Assembly: GCA_045652245.1 (NCBI GenBank)
Contig: JAZRTY010000022.1
Span: forward strand, 28,443 to 92,442
Reading direction: 5' to 3'
Length of the DNA stretch: 64,000 bases
DNA from: SIG622 sp045652245
Lineage (GTDB): Bacteria; Bacillota; Clostridia; Oscillospirales; CAG-382
A program made the position numbers and the translations under genes. The notes below the pieces were generated by a model. It was not told the origin of the DNA, ran no database searches, and saw nothing but the letters and a program-made list of their open reading frames with translations. Shown here in pieces: positions 1-7,490 of the stretch (position 1 is the stretch's first letter; each line of letters starts with the position of its first letter).

Positions 1-514
1 ATTGTACCCGGATGTAATCCTCTGCGTAGCCACTTTTTTTCAGCAGCTCATTAAGGTTTATATTACTGTTGTAAAAATCGTTACTTATAGTCTCTATAAT
101 CTCCTTTGTTGCAAGGAAAATTTCGTTCTCCATTTTGATGTTCTGAAGAATAAAATGCGTAAAGGCATTAATCAGAGCAGTAAGGTATTCGTGGTCAGAA
201 TAGCGATTGGCATAAATCATTTTTGCAAGCAGCATTCCTTCATTTGTACTGTTGTCTGAAATCATTGTTGCAGCCGGCAGGAAAAAAATCCGATTAAACT
301 CACCGATAATGAAAATTCGCTCACAATCTGTATTTTCTGTTGAGGTGTAATGCTCTGTCCCCGGAGGAACGATAATAATTTTACCGGGACTTACTTTAAA
401 ATCCTGTTTTGCCGTGTGAAATACACCGCTTCCATTTATATAAACAACAATTTCATAACTTTTATGTTTGTGTGCGAGAGAATCACCTTTTAACAGGTTA
501 ATTAAATAGTTCAT
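1..514 (-). CDS. AraC-family transcriptional regulator, 3' end cut by window edge
   Basis: Reading the minus strand from the ATG at 514 gives 171 open codons running off the left edge. Residues about 10-80 look like the cupin-type sensor domain of AraC/XylS regulators (HKHKSYEIVVYINGSG, then SPGKIIIVPPGTEHY). The last visible residues (NLNELLKKSGYAEDYIR) match the first helix-turn-helix of the AraC DNA-binding domain. A GGGGTG ribosome site lies just before the start. Proteins of this type bind a small effector and switch transcription of nearby genes. It is transcribed divergently from the MATE efflux gene and the two share a 141 bp gap with paired repeats, so it probably controls itself and that pump. 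The second helix-turn-helix is outside the window, and the effector is unknown. Confidence 0.85.
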   Translation of the reverse strand, partial: MNYLINLLKGDSLAHKHKSYEIVVYINGSGVFHTAKQDFKVSPGKIIIVPPGTEHYTSTENTDCERIFIIGEFNRIFFLPAATMISDNSTNEGMLLAKMIYANRYSDHEYLTALINAFTHFILQNIKMENEIFLATKEIIETISNDFYNSNINLNELLKKSGYAEDYIRVQ

Positions 515-530
515 AATATCACCCCGTACA

Positions 531-559
531 ATTATATCACAAATCTATCTTTTGTGCAA
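531..559 (-). promoter_or_regulatory. Promoter of the AraC-type gene
   Basis: On the minus strand TTGCAC (554-559) and TATAAT (531-536) are separated by exactly 17 bp, a near-consensus sigma-A promoter reading toward the regulator start at 514. Confidence 0.75.
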
Positions 560-629
560 GTAAAGCGCGAAAAAAACATAATGCTTTTGTGATTTTAGTG
601 CTATAATTTCATAGGAAATGTGCAAGTAA
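553..629. repeat. Paired 11-bp direct repeats flanking the MATE promoter
   Basis: TGTGCAAGTAA occurs at 553-563 and again, identical and in the same orientation, at 619-629. The first copy overlaps the -35 box of the AraC-type gene. The second lies just after the expected start of the MATE transcript. Spaced direct repeats are typical AraC-family sites, so these are candidate operators. That role is inferred. Confidence 0.6.
599..607 (+). promoter_or_regulatory. Extended -10 promoter of the MATE gene
   Basis: TGCTATAAT is a perfect extended -10 element. No good -35 box lies at the usual distance, which fits an extended -10 or activator-dependent promoter. The start codon is about 50 bp downstream. 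Confidence 0.6.
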
Positions 630-655
630 GTGAAACTTCATTACGGAGGGGCAAA

Positions 656-2011
656 ATGAACAGAAGAAATGTAGATATGCTTCATGGTCCGATAACCAAA
701 GGCTTGATTTTACTGACATTACCGATTATGGTAATGAATGTTACACAAATTTTGTTTAACATTATGGATATGGCAATACTTAAAGTATATTCCGATGATA
801 CAGCTGTAGGTGCTGTCGGTGTGTGTGGAACGATAACAGTTTTGTGTACAAGCCTGCTTATAGGAATATCGGTAGGAGCAAATATCGTTGTTGCAAGACG
901 AATTGGAGCAGGAGACAAGAAAAGTGCCGAAAAGGCTACTACGACTGCTATTTTGTTTTCAATTATCAGCTCGATTGTGCTGATGCTTATCGGGGTGATA
1001 TTTGCCGAAACTTTTTTGAAAATGACAAACTGTCACGACAGCCTGATTCCTCAGGCAACACTGTATTTCAGAATTTTCTTTTTCGGTGTACCGTTTTTAA
1101 TGCTGTATAATTTTTGTGCCGCAATACTGCGTGCAGTAGGGGACACAAAAAGACCGATGTACTTTCTGGTGTTTGGTGGAATACTGAAAGTTTTATTTAC
1201 ATTTATCTTTGTAAAAGCCTTCGGTATGGATGTTTCGGGAGTTGCAATTGCGACGGTTATTTCAAACCTTGTTGCCGGTGTGTTGACTTTTTACACTCTT
1301 TTAAAAGGTCAGAATATTATTCACATTGATTTCAAACAAATAAAATTTGACAAGAGAGAGTTGCGGGATATATTGTATGTCGGTGTCCCTGCAGGAGTAC
1401 AAAGTGCGCTGTATTCCTTTGCAAATGTCGTGATTACCACTGCCGTTAACGGTTTTGGTCCGGATGCTACTACAGGTGTGTCTATTGCAAATCAGTTTGA
1501 CTCGGTACTGTACCAGATTTCTCTGGCTCCCTCATATGCTGTAACTCCGTATATTGCTCAGAATATCGGAGCGGGAAATATAACGAGAGTCAAGCAGACG
1601 CTTGTAAGGGCAATACTTATTACAACTGCGTTTGGTGCAAGCTTCGGTTTCCTTTCGGCAATCTTTTCAGGAGAGTTGTCGTCAATAATGTCCTCAACCC
1701 CTGCCGTTATTGCATATTCCAGACAAAAAATGATTATCGTATCAAGTACATATTTTATCTGTGGTATTAACGAGGTGCTTTGCGGAACACTCAGGGGAAT
1801 GGAAAGACCTATTGCTCCGACAATTGCAACCTTTGTGTATATGTGCATTTTGAGAGTTTTCTGGGTTTATGTGGTTTTCCCGTATTACCCGAACCTGACC
1901 TTCTTGTATGCAGTTTGGCCACTTGGTTGGGTGTTGTCAATTATAACCTTGTTCATCGTTTATTTCCCTGTAATATCAAAATTGCAAAAAAACAACAAGG
2001 TGTTATCATAA
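656..2011 (+). CDS. MATE family efflux transporter
   Basis: A 451-residue integral membrane protein with about 12 hydrophobic segments. It resembles the MATE (NorM-type) drug/cation antiporters, which export cationic or organic compounds using an H+ or Na+ gradient. The N-terminus (MLHGPITKGLILLTLPIMV) and the internal duplication of six-helix halves are typical of the family, and the length is normal. The ATG at 656 is preceded by GGAGGGG; an in-frame GTG at 620 has no such site and lies in the putative operator. The gene is divergent from the AraC-type regulator and ends in a strong terminator, so it is probably monocistronic. The substrate cannot be read from sequence. Confidence 0.9.
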   Translation: MNRRNVDMLHGPITKGLILLTLPIMVMNVTQILFNIMDMAILKVYSDDTAVGAVGVCGTITVLCTSLLIGISVGANIVVARRIGAGDKKSAEKATTTAILFSIISSIVLMLIGVIFAETFLKMTNCHDSLIPQATLYFRIFFFGVPFLMLYNFCAAILRAVGDTKRPMYFLVFGGILKVLFTFIFVKAFGMDVSGVAIATVISNLVAGVLTFYTLLKGQNIIHIDFKQIKFDKRELRDILYVGVPAGVQSALYSFANVVITTAVNGFGPDATTGVSIANQFDSVLYQISLAPSYAVTPYIAQNIGAGNITRVKQTLVRAILITTAFGASFGFLSAIFSGELSSIMSSTPAVIAYSRQKMIIVSSTYFICGINEVLCGTLRGMERPIAPTIATFVYMCILRVFWVYVVFPYYPNLTFLYAVWPLGWVLSIITLFIVYFPVISKLQKNNKVLS

Positions 2012-2016
2012 TTCAA

Positions 2017-2056
2017 GGGCTGTAGCAATTTGTTTTGCTACAGCCCCTCTTTTGTT
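2017..2056 (+). terminator. Intrinsic terminator after the MATE gene
   Basis: GGGCTGTAGCAA (2017-2028) pairs perfectly with TTGCTACAGCCC (2035-2046), followed by a T-rich run. It lies between convergent genes. A related stem recurs at 42179-42217. Confidence 0.85.
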
Positions 2057-2068
2057 TTATTACAAAAA

Positions 2069-3169
2069 TTATTTGCGAACAATCTTTACCCACATATGCA
2101 TAACATTTACTCGTGCTTCTTCATAGGCATCAGAGAACTGTACAAGCAATCTCTTTCCACCGTCGGGATCGTTTACGACGAGATTGTTTGAGTAATAGCA
2201 TTGTGCCTTTTCTGTTTCAAGATATACACCCTCGTCCCAGGTATAACCGTCTTCAGAGGTGTAGAATACAAAGCCCTTGAAGCCCTTTGCTCTGCCGTGG
2301 AGAACGAAAACTCCGTCAAGAATATTTGTCTGCGGACATCTGATTCCCTTTGCTACATAACAGGGCTTGAGCTGTTCCCAGGTCTTGCCGTTGTCCTTTG
2401 AAATAATGTGATCCATATTCACTTCATCGTCACCGTTGTAGCAGTAAACATGAAGCACACCGTCATTGTCAAACTGCATTGAAGCATAAGCTCTTGCAAA
2501 AGTGCTCTCAAGAGGGAGTACACAAAGCTCTGAAAAGCTCTTTCCGTTATCGTTACTTGTGTAAATTCTGTATACATCCTCGGGGCGTGAAGCGCAGAAG
2601 CTTTCGGTAAGACCACCCTCGTGCTTTTCCGGCTTTCTTGCATCATTACAAAGAAGTATTATGTATATAACGCCGTCTTTATAAACTGCATCGTATACTC
2701 TGCCCGGATAGGGTGAGAGCTCATATGCCTCTTCCCAGGTCTTACAGCCGTCTGTACTTCTTGCAACATAAGGGGTAAACCACGGCTCACAGCATATCGC
2801 TCCAAGCATATCGTTTCTGATACAGGTAACAACAACAGTACCGTCATCACAGGCTACAGCCTTTTCAACAGATACACTGAAAATTCCGTCCTCGAAAGCT
2901 TTTCTTGCAAAAGGGAAATCCTTTATGTCCGAGTATGTAACACCTGCATCCTCGCTTATTCTGTATTCAATCCAGCCGTACTGCGAATGACCTCTGAATC
3001 TTATGGGAGAAGTATTTGAGTTGAAGTCAACAATTTTGTTCGGTGCAAATTCAGCCAAAGCGTGACTCATATGACCACTTCTGCCTCTTGCCTGGTTGTC
3101 GACATATATTTCGGGTTCATATATGATGGCATCGTATTTTTCGTGTTCGATTTTGTTCCAGATTTTCAT
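2069..3169 (-). CDS. Sialidase-like Asp-box (BNR repeat) beta-propeller protein
   Basis: A 366-residue protein with at least four Asp-box motifs of the S/T-x-D-x-G-x-T/S-W/F type: STDGCKTW, SNDNGKSF, SKDNGKTW and SEDGYTW. These mark the sialidase six-bladed beta-propeller fold. An early RGRSGHMSH segment may correspond to the active-site arginine region, but the usual FRIP motif is not obvious. No signal peptide is seen, so it is probably cytoplasmic or exported by another route. The ATG at 3169 has an AAAGGAG ribosome site and a near-consensus promoter. It could be an exo-alpha-sialidase or a non-catalytic propeller. The nagB and sialate O-acetylesterase genes at 13.8-16.2 kb make amino sugar use plausible. 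Confidence 0.7.
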   Translation of the reverse strand: MKIWNKIEHEKYDAIIYEPEIYVDNQARGRSGHMSHALAEFAPNKIVDFNSNTSPIRFRGHSQYGWIEYRISEDAGVTYSDIKDFPFARKAFEDGIFSVSVEKAVACDDGTVVVTCIRNDMLGAICCEPWFTPYVARSTDGCKTWEEAYELSPYPGRVYDAVYKDGVIYIILLCNDARKPEKHEGGLTESFCASRPEDVYRIYTSNDNGKSFSELCVLPLESTFARAYASMQFDNDGVLHVYCYNGDDEVNMDHIISKDNGKTWEQLKPCYVAKGIRCPQTNILDGVFVLHGRAKGFKGFVFYTSEDGYTWDEGVYLETEKAQCYYSNNLVVNDPDGGKRLLVQFSDAYEEARVNVMHMWVKIVRK

Positions 3170-3199
3170 AATATTAACTCCTTTTTCACTTTTTTGTTC

Positions 3200-3228
3200 A
3201 TTATATCACACGGGGTAATAAAAGTCAA
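3200..3228 (-). promoter_or_regulatory. Promoter of the sialidase-like gene
   Basis: On the minus strand TTGACT (3223-3228) and TATAAT (3200-3205) are 17 bp apart, about 30 bp upstream of the start codon at 3169. Confidence 0.75.
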
Positions 3229-3258
3229 TATTTTTTGCCATTATTTGCTATTATGGTA

Positions 3259-3287
3259 TTGAAAAAACTCAGCCTTTGTGCTATAAT
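3259..3287 (+). promoter_or_regulatory. Promoter of the GH26-like gene
   Basis: TTGAAA (3259-3264), a 17 bp spacer and an extended TGC-TATAAT (-10 at 3282-3287). The predicted transcript has an unusually long leader of about 245 nt before the GTG at 3539. Confidence 0.75.
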
Positions 3288-3410
3288 GGTTTCATCGGAG
3301 ATGAAACCAATGAATTGCCTTGCGGCGTGAATTGAAATCTGCGATTTCATGGATTGAGCCTTGAGGTTCATAAATTGCATCTATCGGTGCATTAAGGCAA
3401 TTCATTAAAA
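3288..3410 (+). other. Nested inverted repeats in the 5' leader
   Basis: This stretch lies immediately after the -10 box. It holds a perfect 9-bp hairpin (GGTTTCATC 3288-3296 with GATGAAACC 3300-3308). A long-range pair follows (TGAATTGCCTT 3311-3321 with AAGGCAATTCA 3394-3404) that encloses GAAATC/GATTTC (3334-3339/3343-3348). It is either a structured 5' UTR or an inserted palindromic repeat element. It does not match a riboswitch class that I recognise. Nothing else gene-like is seen between 3170 and 3538. Confidence 0.55.
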
Positions 3411-3538
3411 AAGCATTACAACTGAACGTCTGAATCCTTAAAATAACTTGGCGGATTATTCGTTAGAACAGATGTTGAATATCAAACAGAATACAACTTA
3501 ATTACGGAATGTTACAGATACAACACGGAGGCGAAATT

Positions 3539-5512
3539 GTGAAAAAAATATTATATCTTCTGAATGTAATAATTTGTATGATTGCTTTATGTATCACAGT
3601 ACAGGCAACAGGCGTTCTGATTGACGGTATACCTGTTCAATTTACCGATTCAGGTGGATATCCTTTCATTGAAAACTCAAGAACACTTGTCCCGCTCCGT
3701 GCCACAATGGAGAGTTTTGGTGCAGAGGTTTTGTGGGAGGCACAAACGCAGACTGCGATAGTAAAAAAGGATTCAACAACCGTGCGTTGCAGAATTGGTG
3801 AAAACTGTATATACAGAAATAATGTTAAAATAGAAAATGATGCCGCATCTGTAATAGTCGGTGGAAGAACCTATCTGCCAATCCGTGCAGTACTGGAAGC
3901 GTTTGGGGCAGAAGTCTCGTGGGACGGTAATGTTAATGTTATAAGTCCCGGCGGCGAAGCATACATTTATGAAGTTGAAAATACTCCATCGGTTACTAAA
4001 AACTACTGGAAAATCTGGACTGGCGCACTTGAAAAAAAGAATGCAGGCGATTATACCGGAGCCATAAAAGATATTACGTCAATTGCAAACATTTTTCTCA
4101 AAGAAAATACCAATGCCAGCAGAGCGATGCTCTTTAAGCACCTGGGCGAATGTCATTCATATCTTAAGGATTACACGAAAGCATCCTCCTGTTTCAAGCG
4201 CGAAGGATATTACTGGAGTAACGAACCCGGAATGGAACAGAGTAGAATTGATGCTGTCAGACGTTCAAATCTAATTAAAACCAACACCCAGATTTATGTG
4301 AAAAGCTTTGATAAAGCTATGGGCGGAAGAATTGATTTCGGGACTGTATACGAACCGGATGGAGGTATTTATCTCGGAGCTTATACAGAGGGTGACACAA
4401 ATATTTATAACCCTTATGATCCCAATAAGTTTTATATGGATACATATCCGGATTTAATTGAAAAAGATGTGGAATGTTATCTTTTGTATCTGCCTTACGG
4501 AATGGATATTTCAAATTATAATTCACATATACACAAAGCAATTGAAAAAGATAAAATTATGCAAATCGCACTTGAGCCACACAGAGGGCTTGATGCAGTA
4601 AATAACTATGACGGGTACCTTGTTGCTCTTGCAGAGCACATGGAAAATTCCGGTGCGAAAATGATGCTTCGCTTTGCAGGTGAAATGAATGATACAACTT
4701 CTGAATGGTTTAGTACAGATACCGAGCTTTACAAGGAAAAATTCCGTATGGTAGCTGATATTTTCCATACCTACGCACCGTCTGTTCCGATTATTTATGC
4801 ACCGAATTTCTATCCGTCCGATACTATTGATGACTATTATCCCGGTGATGAATATGTGGATTATGTGGGGATTTCCTCTTATATGATGCATCAGCCGATA
4901 ACAGACCCGTTAGGCAAGGGAGTAGACAGAAGCAGATGGAGCAGTCAGTTGGATGTTATATACTCGCTGTACGGACACAAAAAACCCATAATAGTTGTAG
5001 AGGGTGGTGCATCTTATATGGATTATGATACCTGGGCAGATATCACCCCCTTTGCTTCACGGCAACTTAAAGATTTTTATACGTATCTTCCGATAAAATA
5101 TCCAAATGTCAAGTTTGCGTTTATTTTCAATTCTGACAGGGAAAGACAGAAATTCTCACTCTCGAATAACCCGACCTACCTTGCAGCTTACAAAGAGGGG
5201 ACGTCATCTGATTTGTATGTTACGTCGGAGAATTCTGCTTACAGTTATGATTACTATGAGCTTGGAAATAATGTAAAAGTAAAAGCAGAACAGACTGAAC
5301 TTGCGTGTTTTGTGTCAACACCGTCGAATGATACAGCTTATGTGATTTATTATATAAACGGAGTGCAATTGGGAGTAGTGTATTCAGCACCGTATTGTGT
5401 TCCTGTAAACTTTGCAGGCTTTGAAGGACAGAAAGTAAATGTAACGGTAAAGGCTTTCAATGCAGATAATATACTTGTAACCGATTACACAGTAAAAGTG
5501 ATAGTTGAATAA
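3539..5512 (+). CDS. Secreted GH26-like glycoside hydrolase with N-terminal copper-amine-oxidase-like domain
   Basis: A 657-residue exported protein. Residues 1-24 form a signal peptide. Residues about 30-140 hold two repeats like the copper amine oxidase N-terminal stalk domain (SRTLVPLRATMESFGAEV, then GRTYLPIRAVLEAFGAEV). Residues about 150-240 are helical and TPR-like. Residues about 270-560 resemble GH26 (beta-mannanase-like) TIM barrels, with candidate catalytic glutamates E382 (RFAGEMND) and E488 (VVEGG). The last ~80 residues look Ig-like. The GTG at 3539 is chosen because GGAGG sits 8 nt upstream and it opens the signal peptide directly; an upstream in-frame start at 3509 lacks this. 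Substrate is unknown; mannan or a related beta-glycan is possible. Confidence 0.7.
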   Translation: MKKILYLLNVIICMIALCITVQATGVLIDGIPVQFTDSGGYPFIENSRTLVPLRATMESFGAEVLWEAQTQTAIVKKDSTTVRCRIGENCIYRNNVKIENDAASVIVGGRTYLPIRAVLEAFGAEVSWDGNVNVISPGGEAYIYEVENTPSVTKNYWKIWTGALEKKNAGDYTGAIKDITSIANIFLKENTNASRAMLFKHLGECHSYLKDYTKASSCFKREGYYWSNEPGMEQSRIDAVRRSNLIKTNTQIYVKSFDKAMGGRIDFGTVYEPDGGIYLGAYTEGDTNIYNPYDPNKFYMDTYPDLIEKDVECYLLYLPYGMDISNYNSHIHKAIEKDKIMQIALEPHRGLDAVNNYDGYLVALAEHMENSGAKMMLRFAGEMNDTTSEWFSTDTELYKEKFRMVADIFHTYAPSVPIIYAPNFYPSDTIDDYYPGDEYVDYVGISSYMMHQPITDPLGKGVDRSRWSSQLDVIYSLYGHKKPIIVVEGGASYMDYDTWADITPFASRQLKDFYTYLPIKYPNVKFAFIFNSDRERQKFSLSNNPTYLAAYKEGTSSDLYVTSENSAYSYDYYELGNNVKVKAEQTELACFVSTPSNDTAYVIYYINGVQLGVVYSAPYCVPVNFAGFEGQKVNVTVKAFNADNILVTDYTVKVIVE

Positions 5513-5546
5513 AATTACACAAAAATATATTAATGGAGGAATTTAT

Positions 5547-6074
5547 ATGAACAGTAAAAAAACATTCAAATTGGTTTTAGCAGCAGTATTTTGTGCTATG
5601 GTTTTTACAATGACCTGGATTGCCATTCCTGCCCCGTCGGTTGGTAATATCAATCTTGGTGACTGTATGATTATTTTATGTGCATTATTGCTCGGGAATT
5701 CCTATGCAGTACTGTCTGCAGGAATTGGAGCCGCACTGTGTGATCTGGCAAGTGGATACACAATTTATGCTCCCGGTACATTTATAATCAAGGCACTTAT
5801 GGTTATTGTAATTTTACTTATGAGAAAATACATATTAAAGGGCGATAAGCACATTGTTTTAGTTATTCTCGGAGTATGTGCCGAGCTTGTTATGGTTGCA
5901 GGATACCTCATATATGAGGCATTTGTCATAGGCTATGGAGTTGCTGCAATTATGAATATCCCGTTTAACCTGATACAGGGTGTCGCTAATTTAATTGTTG
6001 CAATACTGCTTTATGTAATGCTGAAAAAAGCAGGGTTTGTAAAAATGATAAAAGAAAGTACAGATAAGAAATAA
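5547..6074 (+). CDS. ECF transporter S component
   Basis: A 175-residue protein with about five to six hydrophobic segments. It resembles the substrate-binding S component of energy-coupling-factor vitamin transporters (MTWIAIPAPSVGNINLGDCMI at the N-terminus, then a run of small-residue helices). S components bind a vitamin or precursor in the membrane and share the EcfA/EcfA'/EcfT energy module, which is not in this window. The ATG at 5547 has a TGGAGG site 9 nt upstream; an in-frame start at 5505 overlaps the preceding gene and has no site. The gene follows the GH26-like gene by 34 nt and may share its transcript. The substrate cannot be assigned. Confidence 0.75.
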   Translation: MNSKKTFKLVLAAVFCAMVFTMTWIAIPAPSVGNINLGDCMIILCALLLGNSYAVLSAGIGAALCDLASGYTIYAPGTFIIKALMVIVILLMRKYILKGDKHIVLVILGVCAELVMVAGYLIYEAFVIGYGVAAIMNIPFNLIQGVANLIVAILLYVMLKKAGFVKMIKESTDKK

Positions 6075-6110
6075 TAACGTAGGAGTTTATTGGAATTTTT
6101 TTAAAAACTC

Positions 6111-6139
6111 TTGACAAACTTAAAATTTGGGTTTATAAT
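6111..6139 (+). promoter_or_regulatory. Consensus promoter of the aromatic operon
   Basis: TTGACA (6111-6116), exactly 17 bp, TATAAT (6134-6139): a perfect sigma-A promoter. It drives the leader peptide and, through the attenuator, the aro genes. Confidence 0.9.
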
Positions 6140-6174
6140 ATACACAACATTTTCAAAGAAAGGAAGAATCGCAC

Positions 6175-6258
6175 ATGACTACAATGCGCAATATTTACAA
6201 CAATCGATTTTACTTTAGCCATCCATGCGGTTTTTCTGCCTTTGCAAAAAACTGTTAA
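6175..6258 (+). CDS. Phe/Tyr-rich attenuation leader peptide
   Basis: A 27-codon open frame starting with ATG at 6175 after an AAAGGAAG ribosome site and ending TAA at 6256-6258. It encodes four Phe and two Tyr, including a Phe-Tyr-Phe run at codons 12-14 (6208-6216). It lies between a consensus promoter and a rho-independent terminator, upstream of genes for Phe synthesis. This is the classic layout of an amino-acid-sensing leader peptide: ribosomes stall at the Phe/Tyr codons when charged tRNA is scarce and change the fold of the downstream RNA. The function is inferred from layout, but the codon content is striking. AGCCATC (6217-6223), just after the Phe-Tyr-Phe codons, pairs perfectly with GATGGCT (6262-6268). 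Confidence 0.85.
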   Translation: MTTMRNIYNNRFYFSHPCGFSAFAKNC

Positions 6259-6309
6259 TCTGATGGCTTATCAGTCGTTGGATTCATACAGGTTGTAAGG
6301 TGAAGAGAT

Positions 6310-6360
6310 AATCCGCATTGAGTTTGATTTCAGGATCAAAACCGTGCGGATTTTTTTGTT
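6310..6360 (+). terminator. Attenuator terminator with competing antiterminator segments
   Basis: AATCCGCA (6310-6317) pairs with TGCGGATT (6345-6352), with an inner TTTGAT/ATCAAA stem, followed by TTTTTTTG. The 5' arm can instead pair with ATGCGG (6225-6230) inside the leader peptide frame, through CCGCAT (6313-6318), or with GGATT (6280-6284). A small CTGAT/ATCAG hairpin lies at 6260-6274. These alternatives fit transcription attenuation ahead of the first aro gene. Confidence 0.85.
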
Positions 6361-6410
6361 TTTACAAAAATCAGCTGATATAAAGTAAAACAATGAGGAG
6401 ATAGTAAATT

Positions 6411-7439
6411 ATGAATTTAGTATTTGAAAGAAAACTGCCGATACCGAAAGAAGTAAAAGAAATGTGTCCGTTGTCGGAAGATATAAAGAAATTAGTAGAG
6501 GATAGAGAAAAGGAAATTGCAGATATTTTCATGGGTAAGAATGACAAACTGATTTTGATTATCGGGCCTTGCTCTGCCGATAACGAGGATAGTGTGATTG
6601 ATTATATTGACAGACTTCGCACAGTTCAGGAAAAGGTCAAGGACAAAATCTTTATCATTCCCCGGATTTATACCAACAAACCAAGAACAACAGGTGACGG
6701 TTATAAAGGAATGCTTCATCAGCCCAATCCCAATGAAAAGCCGGATATGCTCAAGGGTATTATGGTGATAAGGAATTTGCATATAAGAGCAGCTAAGGAA
6801 ACAGGTTTTACTTGTGCAGACGAAATGCTTTACCCCGAAAATTACAGGTATCTTAATGATATTTTAGCATACGTTGCAGTTGGTGCCCGAAGCGTTGAAA
6901 ATCAACAGCACAGACTCACTGCAAGTGGTATTTCTGTTCCTGTCGGAATGAAAAATCCGACAAGTGGAGATTTATCGGTAATGATGAATGCAATAACCGC
7001 CGCACAGCATAAGCATACCTTTCTTTATCGTGGTTGGGAAGTGCATTCTCAGGGCAATCCTCTTTCTCACGCAATACTGAGAGGTTATGTAAACAAGCAC
7101 GGACAGTCGTTGCCTAATTATCATTATGAGGATTTAGCGTTGCTTTGTCAGCTGTATGACAAAGCAGGGCTTCAAAATCCAGGTGTTATTATTGATACAA
7201 ACCATGCAAATTCGGGAAAACAGCCACTTGAGCAGATACGTATAGCAAAGGATGTAATGCACAGTACAAGGCACGACAATGCTATAAAAAGAATAGTAAA
7301 GGGCTTTATGATTGAAAGCTATATCGAGGATGGTGCGCAAAAGGTCGGTGAATGTATCTACGGTAAATCTATAACCGACCCGTGTCTTGGCTGGGAAAAG
7401 AGCGAAAGGCTCATTTACGATTTGGCAGAGCTTGTATAA
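6411..7439 (+). CDS. aroF: 3-deoxy-7-phosphoheptulonate synthase (AroG/AroF type)
   Basis: A 342-residue class I DAHP synthase of the E. coli AroF/AroG/AroH type. It condenses phosphoenolpyruvate and erythrose 4-phosphate, the first step of the shikimate pathway. Clear family signatures are LIIGPCSADNE, RIYTNKPRTTGDGYKG, GARSVENQQHR and IDTNHANSGKQ; the conserved Cys, His and Glu metal ligands appear present. The length is normal. It is first in a seven-gene aro operon and lies directly after the Phe/Tyr attenuator, so expression should respond to Phe/Tyr supply. Members of this family are often feedback-inhibited by one aromatic amino acid; which one cannot be told here. The symbol is chosen for the family and the isozyme type is not determined. 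Confidence 0.93.
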   Translation: MNLVFERKLPIPKEVKEMCPLSEDIKKLVEDREKEIADIFMGKNDKLILIIGPCSADNEDSVIDYIDRLRTVQEKVKDKIFIIPRIYTNKPRTTGDGYKGMLHQPNPNEKPDMLKGIMVIRNLHIRAAKETGFTCADEMLYPENYRYLNDILAYVAVGARSVENQQHRLTASGISVPVGMKNPTSGDLSVMMNAITAAQHKHTFLYRGWEVHSQGNPLSHAILRGYVNKHGQSLPNYHYEDLALLCQLYDKAGLQNPGVIIDTNHANSGKQPLEQIRIAKDVMHSTRHDNAIKRIVKGFMIESYIEDGAQKVGECIYGKSITDPCLGWEKSERLIYDLAELV

Positions 7440-7490
7440 AGAATGTTATTCAAAAATTAAAATATCAGAGAGTAAAAGAGGCACTTGAAA

